From the NCBI RefSeq assembly GCF_039871875.1, contig NZ_JBDPMD010000041.1:24707-88706 (forward strand): 64,000 bases of DNA, read 5' to 3'. How positions within the stretch are numbered: the stretch's first letter is position 1; each line of letters starts with the position of its first letter. A program made the translations under genes and the position numbers. Source of the stretch: Sphaerisporangium sp039871875 (GTDB taxonomy: Bacteria; Actinomycetota; Actinomycetes; Streptosporangiales; Streptosporangiaceae). This document shows positions 8,773 to 16,659 of this stretch, in pieces. Below the pieces are notes generated by a model. The model did not search any database. It worked only from the letters and a program-made list of their open reading frames with translations, and was not told the origin of the DNA.

Positions 8773-9573
8773 TCACTCACGCCCTGCCACGTGGCGCAGA
8801 CCGTATCGCGTTCGCCGCACCACCGCGTATCCCTTGGTCAGGGCGCGTTCCTTCAGGTAGATCATCGGCACGCCGCGGCCCTCCACCGCGCGGCGGAAAC
8901 GGTCCATGGTGGTGGACCGGCCCACGGTGAGGCGGGGAAGCGCCATCACGTCGGCGCCGTCGTCGGTGAGCGCGTTGGCCACCGCGCAGGCGGCCCAGTA
9001 CCCGGCCTTGCGCACCTCGCGGCGCACCCGGGCGCTGGAGTAGCCGTACGGGTACGCCATGGTGGCGACCGGGCGGCCCACCTTGTCCTCCAGCAGCGCT
9101 TTGTTGCGGCGCAGCTCCTGGCGCAGGTCGGCGTCGGAGAGCTGGTCGAGCTGCGGGTGGCTGTGGCTGTGCCCGGCGATCTCGACGCCACAGGACGCCG
9201 CCTCGCGGGTCTGGCTCCAGGTCAGCATGCGGTCCAGCGGCCGGCCCGCGGCGTCCGGGCCGGCGTCGTCGAGCCACCCGCTGGTCACGAACACGGTCGC
9301 GGGGATGCCGAGGCGCTCCAGCACGGGCAGGGCCTCGGTGTGGAAGTCGGCGTACCCGTCGTCGAACGTCACCACCACCGGCCGGTCGGGCGTGGGCGCG
9401 CCGCCGGTGCCGTACAGGGTGGCGACGAGGTCCCCGAGGGTGAGCGGCGTGAAACCGCGGTCCTTGAGGTAGGTCATCTGCGACTCGAACATCGACGGGC
9501 GGACCGCCAGCGGCTTCGTCGCGCTGTTCGGCCGGTCGGTGACCGAGTGGTACATCAGGATGGGGACGCGCAT
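8773..9573 (-). CDS. Polysaccharide deacetylase, carbohydrate esterase family 4
   Basis: A 266-residue NodB-homology (CE4) protein. Visible family motifs are VPILMYHSVTD at the start, motif 1 VVVTFDDGYADFH (catalytic-base and metal-ligand Asp pair), motif 2 EIAGHSHSHPQLD (metal-binding His residues), and motif 3 MAYPYGYSS. It would remove N- or O-acetyl groups from a polysaccharide. No signal peptide is visible with the ATG at 9573, which directly begins the fold. The frame stays open upstream to 9747 but that extension is antisense-like. It starts 4 bases after the stop of the upstream glycosyltransferase, so the two genes form one operon. Confidence 0.9.
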   Translation of the reverse strand: MRVPILMYHSVTDRPNSATKPLAVRPSMFESQMTYLKDRGFTPLTLGDLVATLYGTGGAPTPDRPVVVTFDDGYADFHTEALPVLERLGIPATVFVTSGWLDDAGPDAAGRPLDRMLTWSQTREAASCGVEIAGHSHSHPQLDQLSDADLRQELRRNKALLEDKVGRPVATMAYPYGYSSARVRREVRKAGYWAACAVANALTDDGADVMALPRLTVGRSTTMDRFRRAVEGRGVPMIYLKERALTKGYAVVRRTRYGLRHVAGRE

Positions 9574-9577
9574 GTGA

Positions 9578-10564
9578 TCACTGCTCCTGGTCGTCCGGGC
9601 GGCCGGCCCGGTTCCCGCGCAGGCGCAGCCGGGCGGACCCGACGGCGTACCCCCAGGTGGTCCAGGCCAGCCCGACGACGATCGCCCCCGCCCTGGACAG
9701 GCCCGCGGGATCGCCCCGCAGCGCCTCGGCCACCCCGCGCAGCACACCGGCGGGCAATGTCTTGAACGCGTGGGCGCGCTCGCTGGACAGGCCGTCCCCG
9801 GCGCCCACGCTCCGCGCCACCAGCGCCTTGGACAGGCCCTCGGCGTAGCAGCGGGAACGGAAGTAGCGGAACGTGGACCGTGCCGCCGGAACCCGGTGGC
9901 CGATCATCGCGTCCGGCTCGAACATCATGATCGAGCCGGGTCTGCGCTGCGCGAGCCGTATGCAGAACTCGGTCTCCTCGCAGCCGAGGGGCCGGCTCTT
10001 TCGCCCCTGCACGCTGCGGCCGATGCCGGAGTGGAAACCGCCCACCCCCTGGACGGCCTCCTTGCGGAAGGCCGCGTTACCCCCCATCACGTTGCGTATG
10101 GGCTTTCGTTCCGCGGGCAGGCCGCGGTAGGTGCACCCGACGGTCCAGTCGAACTCCTCGGGGAACCACCGCGGACGGGCACCCGTGTCCCAGAGCGGCT
10201 TGGTCAGCCCGCCGACCCCCACGACGGCCGGGTTGGCGCCATGCCGCTCGGACATCGTCCTCTCGAACGCCTCCAGCCATCCGGCGTCCGCCACCGCGTC
10301 GTCATCGAGGAACGCCACGACGTCACCCGTCGCGGTCGCGGTCCCGGTGTTCTTCCCGCCGGACAGGCCCCGGTCGTGGTTGTTCTCCACGACGATCGCG
10401 TCGGTGTACTCACGCTTCAGCCGCAGATGCAGCTCGGGGTTGTAATCGACGACGAGGATGAGTTCCTCCGGTGGGCGCCGCTGGCCGCGCACGGAGCGCA
10501 CGGCCGCGCCGATGTCGTCCCACCGCTCCTCGGTGTACACACAGATGACGACGGATATCTTCAT
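9578..10564 (-). CDS. Family-2 glycosyltransferase
   Basis: A 328-residue GT-A glycosyltransferase. It begins MKISVVICVYTEERWDDIG, the usual nucleotide-sugar-binding start of GT2 enzymes, and has AFLDDDAVADAGWLEAF carrying the DXD-type metal-binding motif. GGNAAFRKEAVQGVGGF and GCEETEFCIRLAQRRPG form the acceptor-side ED motif. A C-terminal hydrophobic stretch (AGAIVVGLAWTTWGYAVG) may bind the membrane. The ATG at 10564 lies 5 bases after the stop of the preceding glycosyltransferase, so they are co-translated. It likely adds one sugar to the lipid-linked repeat unit of the local polymer; the sugar is unknown. Confidence 0.88.
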   Translation of the reverse strand: MKISVVICVYTEERWDDIGAAVRSVRGQRRPPEELILVVDYNPELHLRLKREYTDAIVVENNHDRGLSGGKNTGTATATGDVVAFLDDDAVADAGWLEAFERTMSERHGANPAVVGVGGLTKPLWDTGARPRWFPEEFDWTVGCTYRGLPAERKPIRNVMGGNAAFRKEAVQGVGGFHSGIGRSVQGRKSRPLGCEETEFCIRLAQRRPGSIMMFEPDAMIGHRVPAARSTFRYFRSRCYAEGLSKALVARSVGAGDGLSSERAHAFKTLPAGVLRGVAEALRGDPAGLSRAGAIVVGLAWTTWGYAVGSARLRLRGNRAGRPDDQEQ

Positions 10565-10569
10565 GACGG

Positions 10570-11409
10570 TTACGCCGCGCCCTGGTCGGCGGCGGGCTGC
10601 CGCTCGGCCGGCGCGCGGCCGGCCTCGATCGCGGGGCGCCGCCACTCGCGCATGATGGTCTTGAACACGCGCCAGCCGTCGCGCACGACGCGAAGGTTGC
10701 TCTCGCCGTGGATGCGGCACCGCTCGTGGCTCGGCACCTCGTGCACCTTCAGGCCCGCCTTGGCCGCCCGGATGTTCATCAGCGTCTCCACCTCGAAGCC
10801 CTGGCAGTCCAGGTCGAGCGTGTCGAGGTGGCGCGCCCAGAACGCGTTGTAGCCGTAGCACAGGTCGGTGTACTGCGTGCCGTAGATCCAGTTCACCATG
10901 GAACGAAGCACGCTGTTGCCGAGCCTGCGGCTGAAGGTGAGGTCGTCGCTGCCGCCGCCGCTGGCGTACCGGGAGCCCTTGACGAAGTCGGCCCCGGCGA
11001 CCAGCGCGCTGACGAAGTGGACGATCTCGCGGCCGTCGGTGGAGCCGTCGGCGTCGATCATCACGATGATGTCGCCGGTGCACGCGGCGAACCCGGTCGA
11101 CAGGGCGTCGCCCTTGCCCTTGCCGCGCTGCTGCACGACGCGGAGGTTCGGGCGCAGCCTGCGGGCCACCGCGACGGTGTCGTCGGTGGAGTTGCCGTCG
11201 ACGAGCACGACCTCGTCGATCCAGTGGGGCAGCGTGGCGAACACGTGCGGAAGGTTCTCCGCCTCGTTCATGGCCGGGACGACCACGCTGACGGTCGGGG
11301 ATATGGCCAGGTGCGGGGTGAGGGGGGTGAAACGGTCCACGGTGGGAAGCGGTCTCAGCGTGCCAAGCTGAGTCTTCCCGTTGTGCTTGGTGGTGGTCTC
11401 GGGACTCAT
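10570..11409 (-). CDS. Family-2 glycosyltransferase, dolichol-phosphate-mannose-synthase-like
   Basis: A 279-residue GT2 protein of the DPM1-like type. Motifs include VSVVVPAMNEAENLPHVFA, LVDGNSTDDTVAVARRL, IIVMIDADGSTDG (DXD) and DLCYGYNAFWARHLD with downstream EVETLMNIRAAKAGLKVHEV, as in polyprenyl-phosphate glycosyltransferases. It probably loads a sugar onto polyprenyl phosphate or an analogous lipid acceptor. No C-terminal membrane helices are present. I chose the ATG at 11409 because GGAAGGAC lies shortly upstream; an in-frame ATG at 11442 has no ribosome site. Confidence 0.86.
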   Translation of the reverse strand: MSPETTTKHNGKTQLGTLRPLPTVDRFTPLTPHLAISPTVSVVVPAMNEAENLPHVFATLPHWIDEVVLVDGNSTDDTVAVARRLRPNLRVVQQRGKGKGDALSTGFAACTGDIIVMIDADGSTDGREIVHFVSALVAGADFVKGSRYASGGGSDDLTFSRRLGNSVLRSMVNWIYGTQYTDLCYGYNAFWARHLDTLDLDCQGFEVETLMNIRAAKAGLKVHEVPSHERCRIHGESNLRVVRDGWRVFKTIMREWRRPAIEAGRAPAERQPAADQGAA

Positions 11410-11474
11410 TTTCGAGGGATGTCCTTCCGGGCGGTCTGACATCGGCGGCGACTGCCAACAGGACCGGCGCGACT

Positions 11475-11499
11475 GGACGGAGAGGGGTTTCCCCGTCCC
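11475..11499 (-). terminator. Weak hairpin downstream of the second GNAT gene
   Basis: GGGGTTTCCCC with outer GGAC/GTCC arms can fold into a hairpin with an internal bulge, about 50-75 bases after the stop of the minus-strand GNAT gene. A partial terminator or attenuator is plausible. Confidence 0.3.
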
Positions 11500-11548
11500 G
11501 GTCGTAGCAGTAGAGGGGTGTCGGATCTTGCGGTGGGGGAGAGCCGGG

Positions 11549-12667
11549 TCAGCTCGCCCCCGAGGGTTCCTTCTGGATGGCGTCGGGCTGGAGAGTGGTA
11601 CGGACCCGTCCGAAGCCCTTCAGTAACCGGTCGGCCAGCCGGTACAGCGAAGGGCGATCGACGACGATGCTGCGTGCCTTGTTGACGGGTGTCCGGCCCA
11701 TCCAGTGAACGGCGGCCGTCGCCGACGGACGGGAGACCCGGCCCTCGGAGACGTGGATGACGCCGCTCTTCAACCAGCCCTTGTACTCCCGGCCCCCCTT
11801 GCCCATGTCGACCTGGCCCAGGCCGTGGGACGCGGCCTGCTCCGCCATGTGCAAGTGGTGCATTATCCCGGGGGAGTACCGGGCGAACTCCGGGTCGTAC
11901 GCGGGGAACCAGCCGACCAGCGTGCGGTGCGTACGCAGGCCGAAGTGCCCCGCCACCGGGGTGTCCCCGGCGTACAACATGGTCAGCACGCCGCCGAACG
12001 ACGGTGTGTCGGTGGCGTGCATCTGCTCGATCAGCTCGACGATCCAGGGCTGGGCGAAGCGGTCCACCCGTCCCGTGCGGCGGTACTGATCGGACTTCCA
12101 GGTGGTCAGCGTGCGCATCGACTCGGGATCGGTGGCACGCCACTCCATGCGGACCTCGCCGTGTTCACGGGCGAGCTTGCGCTCCTTGTACCGGATGGTC
12201 TTGTAGTTCTTCGGCGAGTGCTCACGGACGTGCGCGACATAGGCCTCGTACCCGGAGGTGAGGTCCATGATCGGCACAGGCCGCACCGCCGATTCGTGCG
12301 GCACGAACGTGGGCTGTCCCGCCACCATGTGGTCGAAGTCGAACACCGAGAGCCCGCAGGCCCGCAGGAGCGTGCGGGCGCAGAGCTCCACCTCCGGGTG
12401 GGCGATCAGGCCGTGGCAGGTGGTCAGCCAGCTACCGAGCGGCTTGCCGATGCCGAACGAATGCCGCTCGAAGGGCAGGAAGGCGACCACTTTCGTGCCG
12501 TCCTCCACGACGGCGACGCGTGCGAAAGAGCGGAGCCGGTCCACGGCGAGAGCGAACTCGATGGAAAGGAATGGGTTGTCCAGGGTCGGGGTGGACTGCT
12601 GGAGGTCACGCCACAGGGCGATCTCAGGGTCCCCTAAGTCCCCCGGCCGGACCACTGTCACTTTCAC
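11549..12667 (-). CDS. GNAT-superfamily acyltransferase, CelD/BioF2-like, second paralogue
   Basis: A 372-residue paralogue of the protein at 783-1865, sharing the landmarks NPFLSIEFALAVDRLRSFAR, AFLPFERHSFGIGKPLGSW, DFDHMVAGQP, WKSDQYRRTGRVDRFAQPW, AGHFGLRTHRTLVGWFPAYD and IMHHLHMAEQAASHGLGQVD. The start is a GTG at 12667 whose GTGA overlaps the stop of the preceding small membrane protein, which indicates translational coupling. As for its paralogue, transfer of an acyl or aminoacyl group to a cell-surface precursor is the likely role. Two copies flanking the same glycan locus suggest duplication followed by specialisation. Confidence 0.85.
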   Translation of the reverse strand: MKVTVVRPGDLGDPEIALWRDLQQSTPTLDNPFLSIEFALAVDRLRSFARVAVVEDGTKVVAFLPFERHSFGIGKPLGSWLTTCHGLIAHPEVELCARTLLRACGLSVFDFDHMVAGQPTFVPHESAVRPVPIMDLTSGYEAYVAHVREHSPKNYKTIRYKERKLAREHGEVRMEWRATDPESMRTLTTWKSDQYRRTGRVDRFAQPWIVELIEQMHATDTPSFGGVLTMLYAGDTPVAGHFGLRTHRTLVGWFPAYDPEFARYSPGIMHHLHMAEQAASHGLGQVDMGKGGREYKGWLKSGVIHVSEGRVSRPSATAAVHWMGRTPVNKARSIVVDRPSLYRLADRLLKGFGRVRTTLQPDAIQKEPSGAS

Positions 12668-13035
12668 CTTGACCGGGCCCCCTGTTCGGTGTGCAGACTG
12701 CCGTTCCCCCGGTACAGAGACCGAAGCACCCACATGAACCCACCGAGGACCGCGACGGTGGCCACCCCGGCGCGGGGAGACCAGGCGTCGAACAGCAGCA
12801 TGGCCTCGGCTAATAAGACGTTTATAACGAGACTCGCCGCGGCGCCCACCGTTAGGGCGGCGAGTGGGTCACGATCACGCAACAGTCCGACGACCGACGC
12901 GCCAGGGACCACCAGCAAGAACAGCGGTGTCAGGACCAGACGGGCGGGGGTCTGGATGTCGGCCAGCGCGATGACCGCTCCCGCGGCGCACGCTATCGCC
13001 AGCACCCATCCGAGCACTGTCCGGTTCGTACGCAT
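12664..13035 (-). CDS. Small four-helix membrane protein
   Basis: A 123-residue hydrophobic protein with four predicted membrane segments (about residues 8-28, 33-53, 60-84 and 90-106). The sequence between helices 2 and 3 (PGASVVGLLRDRDPLAALTV) resembles the first part of DUF1616-type membrane proteins found with glycan genes. The ATG at 13035 follows CAGGAGAC. It is the first gene of the minus-strand glycan operon and overlaps the next gene by 4 bases. Function is not known; it could be a membrane partner of the glycan assembly machinery. Confidence 0.75.
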   Translation of the reverse strand: MRTNRTVLGWVLAIACAAGAVIALADIQTPARLVLTPLFLLVVPGASVVGLLRDRDPLAALTVGAAASLVINVLLAEAMLLFDAWSPRAGVATVAVLGGFMWVLRSLYRGNGSLHTEQGARSR

Positions 13036-13215
13036 GTCTCCTGGCTCCGCGGGTCAAGGTCGTGCAAATACCTGGTTGATCGCTGTCCTCATAGGATCAA
13101 CCACCCGATCCGATCGTCAATGCCGACGCCCCAACCCGGCCTAGGGTTTACCGCCTCGCGGCGACAACCCTTTGCGGAGTCGGACAGGCCACCAACGCCG
13201 AATAGCCGATACCCC

Positions 13216-13264
13216 CGAAACCGCTGAGGTTTCAGGGACCGGCGGTACCAAAGGTACCGCCGGT
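13216..13264 (-). terminator. Tandem hairpins after the sigma-factor gene, one a perfect 12-bp stem
   Basis: ACCGGCGGTACC (13238-13249) and GGTACCGCCGGT (13253-13264) form a perfect 12-bp stem around AAA, 30 bases after the stop of the minus-strand sigma gene. A second hairpin with GAAACC/GGTTTC arms follows at about 13216-13234. This is a strong transcription end and separates the sigma gene from the glycan operon. Confidence 0.8.
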
Positions 13265-13293
13265 TTGCCCGGAGTGTGATGCCGAGGGGGGAA

Positions 13294-15384
13294 TCAGGGC
13301 GGATCTCCGGTCGCGTCCTCGGTCGGACTGCCCGACGGGACGGGGTCGGGCGGCGCCGTCGGATCCGGCGGCGGCTCCGACTCAGGCGGCCGCTCCTGCC
13401 CCTCCCATGAGACCGCGCACGCGGCCTGCCCCGCCGCCGACCTGAACGTGACCAGGCCCTCACCGGCTTCCCCCGGCTCGGCCGCCGCCACCGCGAGCCG
13501 CGTCTTGTCCCCCGGGCGCAGCACCCCCTGCCCCGGCGACACCGACACACCACTCGACGCCGCGGCCGACCACTGCACCGTCCCGTTGCGCGCTGAGATG
13601 AGGATCACACCCGCGCCGTCCTCCCCGAGGGCCCCCGGGCAGGAAAGCACAAGCCTCGCCGCCGGCGCCGTCGCGCTACGGGACGGCGACCGCGTGGCGC
13701 TCGGGCGCGGCGGTGCGGTCTGCCCCGGCGGGAAGCCCGCCCGCTCCGAGGGCGTGGGTGCCGCCTGCGACCTCTTGGCCGCCGCGGTCTTGCTCGCCGA
13801 CGGCCCGCCCGCCGTGGGCTCCGGATAAGTGATCTGCAGTTCCCCCGGCGTCTTGCTGGGGAACCGCAACTCCTGCGTGGGCGGCGGCGCCGCGTCCTGC
13901 CCGGTGGCCACCACCATGGCCCCGGTGGCCAGCAACACACACGCCACGGCGGCGAACACCGGCGCCGACCTCCCACGCCGTCCCCGTCCGCCCCCCGCCG
14001 GGCCACCCCCTCGTCCAGCTCCCCCCACGCCTCCCGCCCCGGCGGTCCGTCCGGCCCCGCCGGCCCGTCCGGCTCGCACCGCCCGTCCCGCCCCCGCCGC
14101 GCGCCGGTCCCGTCCGCGTCCCCGCGGGGCCGTGGCCTCCTCCTCGCCGGAACCGGGGGCGGGCTCGGTCTCCCATTCGTCAGAGGCGGGCTCGGGGTCA
14201 TAGAAGTCGTGCGCCCCCACGGCGTACAGGTGGCTCGTGCCGGTGCCGTCCATCTCGCCGAGACCGGCGGCGTACCGGGCGCCCGCGCCGGTACCGTCCA
14301 CCTCGCCCAGACGGGCGGCGTGCCGGGCGCCGGTGCCGTCCACCCTGTCCACCCCGGCGCCGAGCCGGGCGTTCATGCCGTGGGCCGGGGTGCCGGTCGT
14401 TCTCCCCCCGAAGGGCCGGCCGTGGCCCGTCCCGGCGGTGTGCTGGGCGGGGACGGCGGTGACGGCGGCGGTGGCGTCCCGGTCGCCCCGGCCCCGCCGG
14501 GACTGCCCGCCGCGGTCGGCCTTCGCCCGCCGATCGGAGCTCGCCGGCGGAAAGCCGTTCTTGTCGAACCGGTCCGTGGCGGCGAGTATCGTGGCACGCA
14601 CCGCGTCGTCCCCGATCCCCGAACACGTCTCCGCGACCCTGCGCCGCAACGACAACGGCGGGAACGCCACCGGCACCTCGTCCAGCAGTCGTTCCGACGT
14701 CACCCGGCGCCGGCGTCCGTCCGTGCACTCCTCGCACCCGCCGATGTGCCGCGTCAACCGCCGCCGCAGCGGCTGCGGGAACGGCCCCTCCAGGGAGTCC
14801 ACCAACGCCGACAGGTCCGGGCAGTGCGCCCGCCCCGTCCGCGCCAGGATCACCGCCGCCCCCGCGTTGTCGAGCTGCTCCTTCGCCCGCCCGAGCCGGT
14901 TGCCCGCCTGCCGCGAACTGAGCCCCAGCACCACCCCGATCTCCGCCGTGGTCAGCCCATGCCGCACCGCCAGCAGCAGCACCTCCCGCTCCCGCTGCCC
15001 GAGCTCCGCCAGCGCCTCCCGCACCACCCCCGTGAGCTCCGGGTCCAGCACATCATGATCATGCTCATGCGCCTGCCCCGCCGTGAACCCATGAGCAGGC
15101 GTCCGCCCCAGCCGCTCATACACATGGAACCGCGTCAACGCATACAACCAGGCCCGCAACCGGGACGTCTCCCGCAGAAGATCCGCCCGCCCGTGCGCCG
15201 TGACGATCGCCGCGTGCACCGCGTCCGCCGCCACGTCCGTGTCCTGCGCCAGCGAGTAGGCGAAATCAGTCAGCCGATCGGCGTAAGCGTCATACAACCC
15301 ATCAGCCGCCCGCTCCTCAGCCCGCCGAGAAGCCTCCACCAACCTCTGGTCATCCGACCGCCCACCAACCGGCCATTCAGGCAC
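13294..15384 (-). CDS. Membrane-tethered sigma-70 factor fused to zinc-finger, TM and BACON-like domain
   Basis: A 696-residue multi-domain protein. The first 190 residues are an ECF-type sigma-70 factor: region 2 around LYDAYADRLTDFAYSLAQD and SRLRAWLYALTRFHVYERLG, region 4 around LGQREREVLLLAVRHGL and TTAEIGVVLGLSSRQAGNR. Next comes an anti-sigma-like zinc-binding motif RHIGGCEECTDG near residue 212. A long Gly/Ala/Arg-rich linker follows, then one membrane helix (PVFAAVACVLLATGAMVVAT, about residues 468-490). The outer Ser/Pro-rich part ends in a beta-domain resembling BACON/Ig-like folds. So a sigma factor is combined with its own membrane anchor and putative inhibitor. The GTG at 15384 has GGGGAGG eight bases upstream. 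Release would presumably need proteolysis. Linker repeats around DGTGAR/DGTGAGAR are slightly tandem. Confidence 0.82.
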   Translation of the reverse strand: MPEWPVGGRSDDQRLVEASRRAEERAADGLYDAYADRLTDFAYSLAQDTDVAADAVHAAIVTAHGRADLLRETSRLRAWLYALTRFHVYERLGRTPAHGFTAGQAHEHDHDVLDPELTGVVREALAELGQREREVLLLAVRHGLTTAEIGVVLGLSSRQAGNRLGRAKEQLDNAGAAVILARTGRAHCPDLSALVDSLEGPFPQPLRRRLTRHIGGCEECTDGRRRRVTSERLLDEVPVAFPPLSLRRRVAETCSGIGDDAVRATILAATDRFDKNGFPPASSDRRAKADRGGQSRRGRGDRDATAAVTAVPAQHTAGTGHGRPFGGRTTGTPAHGMNARLGAGVDRVDGTGARHAARLGEVDGTGAGARYAAGLGEMDGTGTSHLYAVGAHDFYDPEPASDEWETEPAPGSGEEEATAPRGRGRDRRAAGAGRAVRAGRAGGAGRTAGAGGVGGAGRGGGPAGGGRGRRGRSAPVFAAVACVLLATGAMVVATGQDAAPPPTQELRFPSKTPGELQITYPEPTAGGPSASKTAAAKRSQAAPTPSERAGFPPGQTAPPRPSATRSPSRSATAPAARLVLSCPGALGEDGAGVILISARNGTVQWSAAASSGVSVSPGQGVLRPGDKTRLAVAAAEPGEAGEGLVTFRSAAGQAACAVSWEGQERPPESEPPPDPTAPPDPVPSGSPTEDATGDPP

Positions 15385-15795
15385 GAATCTTTCCTCCCCG
15401 CAGTACGGACCCTGACAAACCGTCCATAAACAGCTCCGCGAGGACAAATCCTCCTCACGTCCGGCCCCACACCGCGTAGGACGTCTTATTCCCCACCCCG
15501 GTTGACCCCAGCTCGTCCAATAATCATTAGGTATGACCTGGTAAAACAGCGTTTGCTGGGATCAGTGAAACCAGTGTGATTCAGGAGTCGAACCCCCGTC
15601 ACCCCACAAACCCCATCAGGCGACTGCGCCCCTCAGACCGCACCGACCACCGCGATCCTTAAGCTCCTAAGTGAAAGAAATGGTCGCCTGACGTCGAAGC
15701 CGCGGACCGGGGTGAGCGGGCCGATCCCGCCCACCCCGGGGGTGCCTGCTACCGGCTGAGTTGTCGTGGTCAGGAGCCGGGAGTCAAATGGTCAC
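15385..15795. promoter_or_regulatory. 411-bp non-coding region with possible ECF-type promoter for the sigma gene
   Basis: No gene is supported here. On the minus strand, AAC (complement of 15501-15503) and CGTC (complement of 15480-15483) are separated by 17 bases, which matches the -35 AAC / -10 CGTC pattern of many ECF-dependent promoters. It lies about 100 bases before the sigma start and would allow autoregulation. The rest is AT-richer sequence around 15525-15680 with no further signal I can support. Confidence 0.3.
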
Positions 15796-16569
15796 TCAGT
15801 GGCGGTGCGGTTGGTGGTGATCATCGGACGAGGTGCCGAGGTCGTCGTCGTGTCCGGCCTTGAGGCGTGACCACTGGGCGGTGGGGCGGCCGTCCAGGCG
15901 GAACTGGCCGCCTCTGGAGTCCCAGCGCTGGGGCCACCCCTCCGGTGAGTCCTCCCAGAACTCCTGCCGGCCGTGGACGGTCAGATCCAGCAGTCCGTAC
16001 GACGGTGCCATCAGTTCGTTGCCGCGGCCGGTGGTCCAGTAGGTCTCGTAGACCTTGTCGTCGTCCCGGAGATAGGCGACCAGGATGCCGAAGTGGCGGT
16101 TCGCGACCAGCCGGTCCACGGACTCCTGCGGCACCGAGTACCAGGGGACCGTCCAGCCCATGAAGTCGCGGTAGCGCGAGCTCTCCTCGTACGGGCCCTC
16201 GCAGAAGGTCGCGTAGCTGACGTCCCGGGAGTGCAGGTAGGACAGCTCGTTGATGTGGGCCGTGGAGAAGGTGCATCCCTCGCACTGCTCCGCCGCGGGC
16301 TTGCCCGTGTGCCACATCTGGAAGTAGGCGATCAACTTGGACCGGCCGTCGAAGACGTCGATCAACGGCACCGGGCCGCCGGCTCCGGTCAGCGGGGTCC
16401 GCGGGTCCACTTCGACCATCGGCAGCCGGCGGCCCGGTTCGGCGGCCAGCGCGTCCCCGGCTCTGGTGTGGGCCTTCTCCTTGACCCGGAGCTCGTCGAG
16501 CTTCGCCTGCCAGGCCTGCCGATCGACGATCTGTGGAAGGGGGTGTCGAGGTACGGGCGTCTCTGTCAT
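15796..16569 (-). CDS. DUF899 family thioredoxin-like protein
   Basis: A 257-residue protein of the DUF899 family, thioredoxin-fold relatives of unknown enzymology. Family landmarks are the N-terminal ELRVKEKAHTRAGDALAAE, RRLPMVEVDPRTPL, a strand-turn LIAYFQMWHTGKP, the Cys pair in EQCEGCTFSTAHINEL, and RDFMGWTVPWYSVP in the central region. The two Cys (CEGC) occupy the thioredoxin CXXC position, so a redox or peroxidase-like role is possible. The His-rich C-terminus (DDHHQPHRH) is likely unstructured. The gene stands alone between the sigma gene and the VWA gene. Confidence 0.85.
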   Translation of the reverse strand: MTETPVPRHPLPQIVDRQAWQAKLDELRVKEKAHTRAGDALAAEPGRRLPMVEVDPRTPLTGAGGPVPLIDVFDGRSKLIAYFQMWHTGKPAAEQCEGCTFSTAHINELSYLHSRDVSYATFCEGPYEESSRYRDFMGWTVPWYSVPQESVDRLVANRHFGILVAYLRDDDKVYETYWTTGRGNELMAPSYGLLDLTVHGRQEFWEDSPEGWPQRWDSRGGQFRLDGRPTAQWSRLKAGHDDDLGTSSDDHHQPHRH

Positions 16570-16659
16570 GTGATCTGTTTAGCCCGGCCGGAGAGTACGC
16601 ACAAACTTTCGACTGACCACGGGGGTGGACGGGCCGGACCCCATCCACCCCAGGGGGTG

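Noticed and set aside
15578..15605. tRNA-like GGGGGTTCGACTCC on the minus strand
   Set aside because: It resembles a T-arm, but the arm does not pair properly and no acceptor, D-arm or anticodon arm can be folded around it.
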